This document shows, one piece after another, positions 1 through 5,853 of a stretch of 5,853 nt of DNA (its first letter is position 1; the number at the start of each line of letters is the position of its first letter). The position numbers were made by a program, and so were the translations under genes. This DNA comes from an uncultured Bacillota bacterium (GTDB lineage Bacteria; Bacillota; JAAYKD01). Where the stretch lies: positions 1 to 5,853 of the forward strand of contig CALCNS010000040.1 in assembly GCA_937897315.1 (NCBI GenBank). The letters run 5' to 3'. Below the pieces are notes generated by a model. It saw nothing but the letters and a program-made list of their open reading frames with translations, searched no databases and was not told where the DNA came from.

Positions 1-2267
1 CTACCGATCGTTTGGAGTATCATTTTTATGTACAGTTGTTTGGTAACAGCAGTAACAGCGACTGTGCAGAAATCTCTTTTCACGCCAATGAACGCTACTT
101 TACTTTGAAACTAAAAAATGGAACGACTGCCTATGCTCCTTACGACGAAAAATCGGTGAACATACAAGGCAACCAAATGCAGTTCCATTACCCGGGAGCC
201 ACCACCTGGTTTGACCTTCCTGCCACCGATACCACTACGCTAGTTGGAGATGCTCCCCAAACTACCTATGACCAATACGAGCAGTTTGGCATCACGCCAA
301 TTTATTACAATGACTTAAGAAAAATGATGTATTATGCCAACAACGACATTGGCAACCCCTTTTTGGCATTGGTTTTTGACCTGTCGAACTGCGAGACTTC
401 GGTTTTCATTACCAACCGAATCATGAGATATGCCATGAATTCCGATTTGCACCTATACTCCTTCGATATGACCCGATCTGGCCATTATGGCAAAAACGCG
501 CTAGACGCCTTGAAAATGAGTAACGACCTCGGCAACCCCACCAATGCCAGCATTCCAGCTTTGGTCTATTTTGACGGCCAACAAGTGCGTTACCAAGCAC
601 TGGACGACGCATTTAAACAAGATAGCCTTGCAGCACTGCTCACCAGCTGGGGACTGCAAGAATACAGCAGCGTTGCTCCCATGAAAAGCGACTACCCGGA
701 ATACGACTTTACCGTAAATTACTTAAGCGGTTTGCCAACAACCGGTTGGGAAGTGGGGAAACAGCTTTCCGATGTGAAACCTATTTTTACCGATGGACTT
801 TCTCACCCGTATACACTCACGTCCTCGAACCCGAGTGTGATAAAAATAAACAGCACCGGTAAGGGCTTTGAGGTGCTTGCCATAGGCAAAGCCAACCTCA
901 TTGTAACCGTGCAAAACGGCAACTGGTATACCAAAACCTATACCAAAGAAATCCAAGCCTACGATTCGAGCAAAACCGGGCTCTATATTGATAAACTCCC
1001 CAACAAGACCAATTACAAAGTTGGAGAGACCTTAGACCTCACCGGCTTAGAACTCACCTTTATAGATGCCGATAGCAAAAAACTGAGCTACACCAACTCG
1101 AAATTAACCTATGTCATGTCAGGCGAATACGTGAAGCAGGGGGCGAAGCTGACCAAGAGCGGAACCATAGCCATCCAAGTTCGCTACGAAACTCGCTGGT
1201 TGACCGACTTTGATATTCAAGTAGGCGAAGCAACCACCCCCACGACACAAAATACACTTTTAGCGGACGGCTGGTACTATTTGCGTGCGATGAACAACTA
1301 CCTGAACCTCACCTCAAAGGGAGATGCCGAGTTGCGTAAACTCAGCACAAACCAAGCGTATTATGCAGAGAACCAAGGCAACGGCAAAATCACGCTGAAA
1401 CTGGCCGATGGCACCTACTTGGGACTGAGCGGAACTTTGCAAAATGGAAACCGCCTTAAAGCCGTGAGCACTCCTTATATGTGGAACATCTATTCTGAGA
1501 ACAACAACGATATCTTTAGCTTTAGACCTTCGGGGAACACCAAAATGGTGGTCAATGCCGCAAACGAAAAAAACACCGACGGAACCTATGTAATCATATG
1601 GTCGCATGAAAATTTCAATGCACCGAACCACGCGGAGTTTCGCTTTATCCCTACTACAGAACCAGAAACCACGGTGAACCCAACCCAACCTACCACGCCT
1701 TCAGAACCCTCGGGACCTGCACAATCCAAACACAACTTCAGCGATGTTTCTAAAGGTAGTTACTATGAAAATGCCGTCATTTGGGCTTTGCAAAACGGAG
1801 TGACCTCTGGAATTAGTGCAACGGCTTTCGGACCCGATGTTATTTGTAATCGGGGACAGGTCGTCACATTCTTGTGGCGCGCGAAAGGCAGCCCAGAACC
1901 CCAAAGCAGTAACAACCCCTTTCGTGATGTGAGAGCCACCGACTACTTTTATAAACCTGTGCTCTGGGCAGTAGAGCAGGGCATAACCAGCGGTACTTCT
2001 GCAACCACCTTTTCCCCTCAACAAGAGTGTACCAGCGCGCAAGTTATCACCTTTTTGTGGAGATCCAACGGCAAACCAACGGCTAGCGGAAACAGCACAT
2101 TGAGCACGAATTATCCCGGAGCGTTCTACACCGATGCCTTGGCTTGGTCTGATGTGGGAGGGCTATTACACGGCACCGGCAAAGCATTTTCACCCGAGAA
2201 TCACTCACCAAGAGCCGACATTGTGACTTACTTGTATCGCAACGCAGGGTCTCCGGAGCTAACGTAA
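1..2267 (+). CDS. SLH-domain cell-surface protein with thioredoxin-like, Ig-like and ricin-like modules (5' partial)
   Basis: The frame is open to the left edge, so the gene starts outside the window; the in-frame TTG at 12 is not a credible start because no signal peptide follows it. Residues are numbered from that TTG. Residues 1-95 are beta-rich and unassigned. Residues 115-215 look thioredoxin-like: a hydrophobic strand, then CETS (127-130) at the CxxC position, and SIPALVYFDG (180-189) with the cis-Pro-type proline at 182. Residues 232-313 resemble a Big_2 Ig-like module (SSNPSVIKI) and 322-405 a Big_3-like module (YKVGETLDLTGLELTF). Residues 415-547 resemble a ricin-type beta-trefoil (start DGWYYLRAMNNYLNL, end AEFRFIP). 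A Pro/Thr/Glu linker (548-572) leads to three SLH repeats (about 575-628, 636-688, 701-748) ending six residues or fewer before the stop. SLH repeats bind secondary cell-wall polymer, so the protein is probably displayed on the surface with the other modules facing outward. Ligand and function are unknown. SLH identity is firm, the Trx-like and trefoil assignments less so. Confidence 0.88.
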   Translation, partial: TDRLEYHFYVQLFGNSSNSDCAEISFHANERYFTLKLKNGTTAYAPYDEKSVNIQGNQMQFHYPGATTWFDLPATDTTTLVGDAPQTTYDQYEQFGITPIYYNDLRKMMYYANNDIGNPFLALVFDLSNCETSVFITNRIMRYAMNSDLHLYSFDMTRSGHYGKNALDALKMSNDLGNPTNASIPALVYFDGQQVRYQALDDAFKQDSLAALLTSWGLQEYSSVAPMKSDYPEYDFTVNYLSGLPTTGWEVGKQLSDVKPIFTDGLSHPYTLTSSNPSVIKINSTGKGFEVLAIGKANLIVTVQNGNWYTKTYTKEIQAYDSSKTGLYIDKLPNKTNYKVGETLDLTGLELTFIDADSKKLSYTNSKLTYVMSGEYVKQGAKLTKSGTIAIQVRYETRWLTDFDIQVGEATTPTTQNTLLADGWYYLRAMNNYLNLTSKGDAELRKLSTNQAYYAENQGNGKITLKLADGTYLGLSGTLQNGNRLKAVSTPYMWNIYSENNNDIFSFRPSGNTKMVVNAANEKNTDGTYVIIWSHENFNAPNHAEFRFIPTTEPETTVNPTQPTTPSEPSGPAQSKHNFSDVSKGSYYENAVIWALQNGVTSGISATAFGPDVICNRGQVVTFLWRAKGSPEPQSSNNPFRDVRATDYFYKPVLWAVEQGITSGTSATTFSPQQECTSAQVITFLWRSNGKPTASGNSTLSTNYPGAFYTDALAWSDVGGLLHGTGKAFSPENHSPRADIVTYLYRNAGSPELT

Positions 2268-2395
2268 AAACCTTTCTCACTTTGCCGATAAAGCTGTCAT
2301 GGACGGATAGCAAGCCGATGCTGGGTATAAAATTGTGCATGACATTGGCAGTTGAATAGTAAGATAAAAAGGATAGCTTGAGTGTAGCGACGCTT
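2268..2395. other. Non-coding stretch after the SLH gene, no gene recognised
   Basis: About 128 bases separate the SLH gene stop from the terminator hairpin. Reading on in all + frames gives only short pieces broken by stops, and I see no ribosome binding site with a following ORF. It may simply be a long 3' untranslated region, or the remains of something lost. No tRNA-like fold or clear repeat was seen by eye. Confidence 0.4.
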
Positions 2396-2428
2396 AAAAC
2401 GGCTCCCCATGAAAAGGGAGTCGTTTTT
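2396..2428 (+). terminator. Rho-independent terminator after the SLH gene
   Basis: A 12-bp stem pairs AAAACGGCTCCC (2396-2407) with GGGAGTCGTTTT (2416-2427), with a single G-T wobble, around an 8-base loop, and runs into TTTTT (2424-2428). It lies 128 bases past the SLH gene stop and 69 bases before the next start. It therefore most likely ends the SLH transcript and separates it from the DUF2200 gene. The A-rich left arm also gives a short T-run on the other strand, but no minus-strand gene ends here. Confidence 0.85.
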
Positions 2429-2441
2429 ACTGCAGGATATT

Positions 2442-2470
2442 TTGTCCATTTTAAGGAATTATGCTTTAAC
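2442..2470 (+). promoter_or_regulatory. Possible sigma-A-type promoter for the DUF2200 unit
   Basis: TTGTCC (2442-2447) and TTTAAC (2465-2470) are separated by 17 bases; each matches the -35/-10 consensus at 4 of 6 positions. It sits just after the terminator and 27 bases before the start codon, where a promoter is expected because the upstream transcript should have ended. An overlapping alternative -10, TATGCT (2460-2465), is no better. Position supports the call more than sequence does. Confidence 0.3.
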
Positions 2471-2497
2471 GAATAAATTGGAGAGCGAGGGTCTTAT

Positions 2498-2854
2498 ATG
2501 AACATCCAAAAAGTATATGCGATGCCATTTGCCAAAGTGTATCCTATGTATATAGCCAAAGCCGAGAGGAAAGGGCGAACCAAAGCAGAAGTCGATGCCA
2601 TTATCCTCTGGATGACTGGTTACAGCCAAGAAGAGCTGGAGGCTCAAATTGAAAAGCAGACCAATTACGAGGATTTCTTTTCTCAAGCACCCAATCTGAA
2701 CCCCGCTCGGAGCCAAATCAAGGGGGTTATTTGTGGAGTGCGGGTAGAGGAGATTCAAGAACCCACCATGCGCGAGATCCGTTACTTAGATAAACTTATT
2801 GATGAACTGGCCAAGGGTAAAACCATGGTCAAGATTTTGAGGGAGAACTTATGA
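2498..2854 (+). CDS. DUF2200 family protein
   Basis: This 118-residue protein matches what I recall of the DUF2200 family across its whole length: [20 protein letters not shown] near the N terminus, KGRTKAEVD, a W38 followed by [13 protein letters not shown] (68-71), GVICGVRVE (76-84), and [18 protein letters not shown] (91-108). The length is usual for the family. It has no signal peptide or membrane segment, so it should be cytoplasmic. The helical, charged character suggests a small soluble protein; family function is not known to me and none is claimed. The ATG at 2498 is preceded by GAGGG (2487-2491) six bases upstream, and the family-typical MPFAKVYP block follows at once, which supports this start. 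Its TGA overlaps the next gene's ATG by four bases, so the two are probably translated from one message. Confidence 0.9.
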   Translation: MNIQKVYAMPFAKVYPMYIAKAERKGRTKAEVDAIILWMTGYSQEELEAQIEKQTNYEDFFSQAPNLNPARSQIKGVICGVRVEEIQEPTMREIRYLDKLIDELAKGKTMVKILRENL

Positions 2855-3960
2855 AAACAAACGGTGAAATGAACACAACTTTTCTGAGAAAACGGAATTT
2901 TGGTATTGCAACGCTTGTACTTTCATTGATTATCGTTGTTTGGTTTTTAGCAAACTCTAAAACAACTTTAGATTTTCATTTTGACGAGAACCCCATGGAA
3001 CATGCAGTCAGCCAAATTACGCGCGAGAATAGCAAAGAACCCCTGACAATCGAGTTCGATGGGGAACAAATGGCGGAACTCGTCTCTCGCCTTGAAGCGT
3101 TGGGTGCTGTGAAAAAGCAAGATCGTTTCGCTGAAGAGCCTGTATTGTATGGGATTAACGCAACCTCTGCAGACGGCGGGGCTATCCTCATCAACGGGTA
3201 TTCTTTGACCGAGGATCAAATTGAGCTTGTATATCAAGACAACCGCTATGTGGTTGAAGATGCTGATTTCAGTGCTTATTTCGCAACAGTGCGTGCAGGT
3301 CTTGTGGCACAAGTAACGTATTTGCAGCTCTACGAAGATTTTTATCGGTCCACGTTGCAGCCGATATCTGCAGGGATTCAAAAACTAACGCTGTTGGATC
3401 TGGATTTCAATACCATACCGGAGTTGGTGGTATTTACACCCGGAGCTTCAGCTTCTTCGGGTTGTGTGATTTTCACAATAGAACAAGATGAAGTTCGCTC
3501 CTTCAACACTACCGATACCATCTCTGCGTATGCAGGCATCGATTCTGGCGGACCCTTGGCTCCTCTTTCGCAAAACGCCTCTGTGCCGTTTTTCTGGGCG
3601 AATTATTTAGAGGCAGAATCCTTGGAGTTTGCGCAATCACGCTTTTTACTATGCAAAGAACGGGTGGAAGGTCAGACGAGCTGGATTCTTTGTTCCGCCA
3701 ATGGATACGATTCCGGTTCATGGGGAACCTGGTACCGTTTCAGTACTAATGAAGGTGCTCTTGTAGTTGAACCGCTCTTGAACTACGAGTTCGTGGGCCA
3801 ATGGTCTCACAAATCTGCCAGCAAGGATCAGTGGTATATCAACAGTGAAGAGGTCACGCAAACGGAATACGAAGATACGCTCGCTGCATTTCTCGCCTCT
3901 CTTGAGCAGGAATATGAGTTGGTGGATTATACTCTTGAGGAGTTTATTGCGGGTGAGTGA
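2851..3960 (+). CDS. Membrane-anchored protein of unknown function
   Basis: I do not recognise this 369-residue protein. A basic N terminus (LRKR at 12-15) precedes one hydrophobic segment at about 17-34 with no clear signal peptidase or lipobox site. It is most likely a signal anchor with the bulk outside the membrane. The rest is soluble-looking and acidic. Residues 179-194 ([16 protein letters not shown]) resemble the DxDxDGxxE loop pattern common in Clostridial exported proteins (usual form LLDLDGDGIPEL), but with F-N-T in place of G-D-G, so calcium binding is doubtful. Residues 45-135 form a separate alpha/beta-looking part. The C-terminal third is rich in Trp, Tyr and Glu. Start at 2851 is chosen because GGGAG (2841-2845) lies five bases upstream and the ATGA overlap couples it to the DUF2200 gene; an ATG at residue 7 is the alternative. 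Gene reality is well supported, function is not. Confidence 0.8.
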   Translation: MKTNGEMNTTFLRKRNFGIATLVLSLIIVVWFLANSKTTLDFHFDENPMEHAVSQITRENSKEPLTIEFDGEQMAELVSRLEALGAVKKQDRFAEEPVLYGINATSADGGAILINGYSLTEDQIELVYQDNRYVVEDADFSAYFATVRAGLVAQVTYLQLYEDFYRSTLQPISAGIQKLTLLDLDFNTIPELVVFTPGASASSGCVIFTIEQDEVRSFNTTDTISAYAGIDSGGPLAPLSQNASVPFFWANYLEAESLEFAQSRFLLCKERVEGQTSWILCSANGYDSGSWGTWYRFSTNEGALVVEPLLNYEFVGQWSHKSASKDQWYINSEEVTQTEYEDTLAAFLASLEQEYELVDYTLEEFIAGE

Positions 3961-4025
3961 GAAGTGGTAGTCGCAGTATTTGCACCCACCACGCCATGTG
4001 GGCAATAAGAAGTGAGGAAAGATTT

Positions 4026-4054
4026 AAAGCCACCCGAATGGATGGCTTTTTTTT
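4026..4054 (+). terminator. Strong terminator at a convergent junction, probably bidirectional
   Basis: AAAGCCA (4026-4032) pairs with TGGCTTT (4043-4049), with one C-A mismatch and an inner CC/GG, closing a GAAT loop (4036-4039). An eight-base T-tract (4047-4054) follows on the + strand. It ends the DUF2200/membrane-protein transcript 65 bases after the stop. Read on the minus strand the same hairpin lies about 29 bases past the stop of the phosphotransferase-like gene, with a poorer tail (TTTAAATCTTT), so it can plausibly serve both sides. Confidence 0.88.
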
Positions 4055-4082
4055 ATTTGATTATGTGTTTCGTTTTCGAGAT

Positions 4083-4937
4083 TTAAATATAATCTTGCAT
4101 TATAATGGATATCCGATTCAAGGACTCAAAGATTTTCAAGAAATTTTCACTCACTGGCTTTTCGGCGGTATACGCTCTCAAGAGGATCTTTCGGCTCTTG
4201 ACTTTCCAATACCACATATCAAAGATGGGGTGTCCAATATACGCATCTCCAAAATCAATAATACCACTATATTGGTGAGTGTCTTTGTCCACAAACACAT
4301 GAGGAAGGTACGGATTAACATGTAAGGCAACGAATTCACCGGCATTTTGTATCATGCTCAACTCTTGTTCCATGGCTTCTAGGGCTAAATTCATTCTTGC
4401 CGGACTTAAGTCAGCTTTTTTGCGCAAAGCATTGAGATAACGGCGGCGTATTCTTTCTTTCAAATCTTCAGGTTCATCGTGAGGAAAGAGACCGCTATCT
4501 AAAAAAGGTTGTTGGTCGATACTGTGTATTTTGCGCAGCTCTTTTCCTAATTCTAATAACAGTGCTTTCTTTTCTGAGCTAGTAAATTTGACGTTTTCAG
4601 CAGCAGTTCCGTGCATGCGGGTCATACAAATGTATTCAATGCCATCCTTTTTTCCATAACCAAGAACACGGGGAACGCTCACATTGGTTTGCTTTTCAAG
4701 TTGCTTTAGAAAAAGCACTTCCTTTTCAAGACTTGTGCTCGAGCGTAGCTGTTGGGGGCGCTGCACCTTCAAAACAATGTTGTCATCCACCGCGTAAGCC
4801 CGGGCTTCACCACCTGATTCGTCGATTGCACTTAATGCCTTAGCATCGGCTACATGTTGCAGTACTATGTGAAGTACGGTTGCTTCATCCAATACAGGAT
4901 CAGGTGCATTGCGCTGATAATAAACGGTCTCTCTCAT
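4083..4937 (-). CDS. Aminoglycoside/macrolide phosphotransferase-fold protein, catalytic Asp replaced by Asn
   Basis: The 284-residue protein has the layout of the APH/choline kinase family (PF01636), which transfers phosphate from nucleotides to small hydroxylated molecules such as antibiotics. In the N-lobe, SGGEARAYAV (41-50) looks like the nucleotide loop, K57 in NIVLKVQRP is the ATP-binding lysine, and a Glu at 71 or 73 can pair with it. The hinge is near EYICMTRMHG (101-110). The DFG-equivalent IIDFGDAYIGHPIFDM (226-241) is intact at D228. The catalytic loop is the oddity: LHVNPYLPHVFVD (205-217) aligns with the family form HGDLxPGHVLVD, with H206 kept, N208 in place of the catalytic Asp, and H213 in place of the usual metal-binding Asn. 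To my knowledge the His is also seen in Mph-type enzymes; the Asp to Asn change is not expected in an active enzyme. It follows the permease gene by 51 bases and has its own AAGGAGAG site. It may be an inactive or repurposed relative. Confidence 0.85.
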   Translation of the reverse strand: MRETVYYQRNAPDPVLDEATVLHIVLQHVADAKALSAIDESGGEARAYAVDDNIVLKVQRPQQLRSSTSLEKEVLFLKQLEKQTNVSVPRVLGYGKKDGIEYICMTRMHGTAAENVKFTSSEKKALLLELGKELRKIHSIDQQPFLDSGLFPHDEPEDLKERIRRRYLNALRKKADLSPARMNLALEAMEQELSMIQNAGEFVALHVNPYLPHVFVDKDTHQYSGIIDFGDAYIGHPIFDMWYWKVKSRKILLRAYTAEKPVSENFLKIFESLNRISIIMQDYI

Positions 4938-4945
4938 TTAATTTG

Positions 4946-4953
4946 CTCTCCTT
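4946..4953 (-). promoter_or_regulatory. Ribosome binding site of the phosphotransferase-fold gene
   Basis: On the minus strand this reads AAGGAGAG, eight bases before the ATG at 4937-4935. It fixes that start and lies within the 51-base gap after the permease. A TAAAAT -10-like hexamer occurs further up in the gap but without a good -35 partner, so translation from the permease message is the simpler reading. Confidence 0.75.
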
Positions 4954-4988
4954 TTGCTTTGTAGTAGATTTTATCTAGTTAAAGGAAG

Positions 4989-5819
4989 TTAGACTACCAT
5001 TCCTACTCCATTTCCTTTGTATGCTTTATCTAAGGCATTTTGCAATGAATAAATGCCCAGTATCATGGAAATAATTGCAAAGCCCAGCATGATCAAAGTG
5101 TTGTTCAGCACGATACTATTTTCGAAGCCATAACCACTCAGCATAACGAGACGAATGCCTTCAAGCGCATAAGTATGTGGAATTAAGCGTGAAACAAAAT
5201 GAATGCTGGCAGGGAGGACAGCTAGAGGATAATAAATCCCCGAAAAGATTCGAGCTAAAACATCAACGAGCCAGGTAAAAGGTTCGCGACCTTGTTTCAC
5301 TTCGAGATTAAAGATGTTACTCGCGCCAATCAAGCCAAACCCAAGGCACGTGAAAATAAATGAAAGATAAAACAAAATCAGGGGAATCACAGGAATGTTT
5401 GTGTTGATGTTTACACCCGCGATCAACACCGCGAAGGTCAATACTCCAATTTGAATGATGAATTGATATAAGGATGTCCAAATAAAACGTCCGGTTATAA
5501 AAGCCCATATGCCATAAGAGGATGAGTTGTAAACTTCAAGTCTTTTATCCCAATAAGCAGTATTGATACTCTGATAAGGCAAGGTCATGATGATGCCGGC
5601 ATTTTGAAAAAAAACAACTCCGATGACCATATAGGAAACGAAATCACCACCATAGCTGGCAAGAGATTTATCTGCATAGTCCTTTAAAAATAGTGAAACA
5701 AAAAACCACATGCCCGTCGTTACAAAGCTTTGAACAATTGCTAGAAAAAAGCTTGACGGATAAAATCGCAGGGTTCGGTATTCAAGTCGTGCAAAAGATA
5801 ACGCCGATTTCAAAAACAT
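4989..5819 (-). CDS. ABC-2 type transporter permease (DrrB-like)
   Basis: This 276-residue membrane protein has six hydrophobic segments at about 22-45, 60-80, 104-136, 143-168, 186-206 and 238-260, the usual count for ABC-2 permeases (PF01061). The family signature region is clear: EVKQGREPFTW (173-183), then FSGIYYPLAVLP (192-203), and SRLIPHTYALEGIRLVMLSG (210-229). Such permeases pair with a cytoplasmic ABC ATPase and move drugs, polysaccharides or lipids out of the cell; DrrB, the daunorubicin exporter subunit, is the best known comparison. The substrate cannot be told from sequence. The start at 5819 is fixed by AGGAGGT nine bases upstream. The ATPase gene is not in the window and is expected just upstream (right of 5820). 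The downstream neighbour is the phosphotransferase-fold gene, which makes drug handling a reasonable guess, no more. Length is normal and the protein looks intact. Confidence 0.92.
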   Translation of the reverse strand: MFLKSALSFARLEYRTLRFYPSSFFLAIVQSFVTTGMWFFVSLFLKDYADKSLASYGGDFVSYMVIGVVFFQNAGIIMTLPYQSINTAYWDKRLEVYNSSSYGIWAFITGRFIWTSLYQFIIQIGVLTFAVLIAGVNINTNIPVIPLILFYLSFIFTCLGFGLIGASNIFNLEVKQGREPFTWLVDVLARIFSGIYYPLAVLPASIHFVSRLIPHTYALEGIRLVMLSGYGFENSIVLNNTLIMLGFAIISMILGIYSLQNALDKAYKGNGVGMVV

Positions 5820-5852
5820 CTATTGGCTACCTCCTGCTCCAATTTTTTCGAC
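5820..5852 (-). CDS. Possible C-terminal end of an upstream gene (ABC ATPase?), partial
   Basis: On the minus strand one frame runs open from the window edge as VEKIGAGGSQ and stops with TAG directly against the permease ATG (TAGATG). This is the arrangement expected for a tightly linked upstream ATPase gene. A second frame (SKKLEQEVANRCF) is also open and would stop 11 bases inside the permease start. Eleven codons cannot decide between them, and the identity is inferred only from the permease next door. Confidence 0.3.
   Translation of the reverse strand, partial: VEKIGAGGSQ
5829..5835 (-). promoter_or_regulatory. Consensus ribosome binding site of the permease gene
   Basis: The minus strand reads AGGAGGT, a full Shine-Dalgarno match, nine bases before the ATG at 5819-5817. 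It decides the permease start and would lie inside the end of the upstream gene if that gene is read as described. Confidence 0.85.
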
Positions 5853-5853
5853 A

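Noticed and set aside
12..14. TTG as the start of the SLH-domain gene
   Set aside because: The frame is open upstream to the edge, there is no ribosome binding site visible and no signal peptide follows, although an SLH protein must be exported. The gene is cut by the window.
1314..2340. Minus-strand ORFs of 85 to 124 codons opposite the ricin-like and SLH region
   Set aside because: The + strand frame is confirmed by clear domain signatures throughout; these opposite frames have none.
2968..3381. Two overlapping minus-strand ORFs (137 and 72 codons) opposite the membrane-anchored protein gene
   Set aside because: They have no recognisable domain, are rich in Arg/Cys/His as antisense frames often are, and overlap a well-supported coupled gene.
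3985..4002. Small inverted repeat CCCAC / GTGGG before the convergent terminator
   Set aside because: The stem is only 5 bp with an 8-base loop and no T-run; the real terminator follows 24 bases later.
3957..4325. A 122-codon + strand ORF across the convergent junction
   Set aside because: It runs through the strong terminator at 4026-4054 and then lies antisense to the phosphotransferase-fold gene. Its protein shows no recognisable domain, and it has no separate ribosome binding site of note. It is a shadow of the minus-strand gene.
4938..4988. Independent promoter in the gap before the phosphotransferase-fold gene
   Set aside because: A TAAAAT hexamer is present on the minus strand, but the -35 region at 16-18 bases spacing matches only about half the consensus.

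Overview
The window reads like a low-to-moderate GC Gram-positive chromosome, most likely a gut-type member of the Clostridia (Oscillospiraceae/Ruminococcaceae-like). This is inferred from the S-layer-homology (SLH) surface protein with FLWR-type SLH repeats, strong GGAGG-type ribosome binding sites, and the general style of the other genes. No GC figure or database search backs this. There is no rRNA, tRNA, CRISPR array, insertion sequence or phage gene that I can see.

Left part (1-2267, + strand): the C-terminal 755 or so codons of a large modular cell-surface protein whose start lies outside the window. In order it carries an unassigned beta-rich segment, a thioredoxin-like module with a CxxS-type site, two bacterial Ig-like modules, a ricin/beta-trefoil-like module, a Pro/Thr-rich linker and three SLH repeats. 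A 230-base gap follows. It holds a clear rho-independent terminator (2396-2428) and a possible weak promoter.

Middle (2498-3960, + strand): a two-gene unit joined by a 4-base ATGA overlap. The first gene is a DUF2200 family protein of unknown function. The second is an unrecognised protein with one N-terminal membrane anchor and a degenerate calcium-loop-like motif. The unit ends at a strong hairpin plus T-tract (4026-4054), which probably also serves the convergent genes on the other side.

Right part (4083-5853, - strand): an operon read leftwards. It consists of the probable last codons of an upstream gene (inferred, possibly the ABC ATPase), an ABC-2 type permease of the DrrB-like class, and 51 bases later an aminoglycoside/macrolide phosphotransferase-fold protein. 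The permease and phosphotransferase-fold genes together look like a drug-handling locus, but the kinase-like protein has Asn where the catalytic Asp of the HxD motif should be. It may therefore be inactive or repurposed. That substitution, and the thioredoxin-like module within an SLH-anchored protein, are the two points most worth following. I found no convincing case for a wholly new system.
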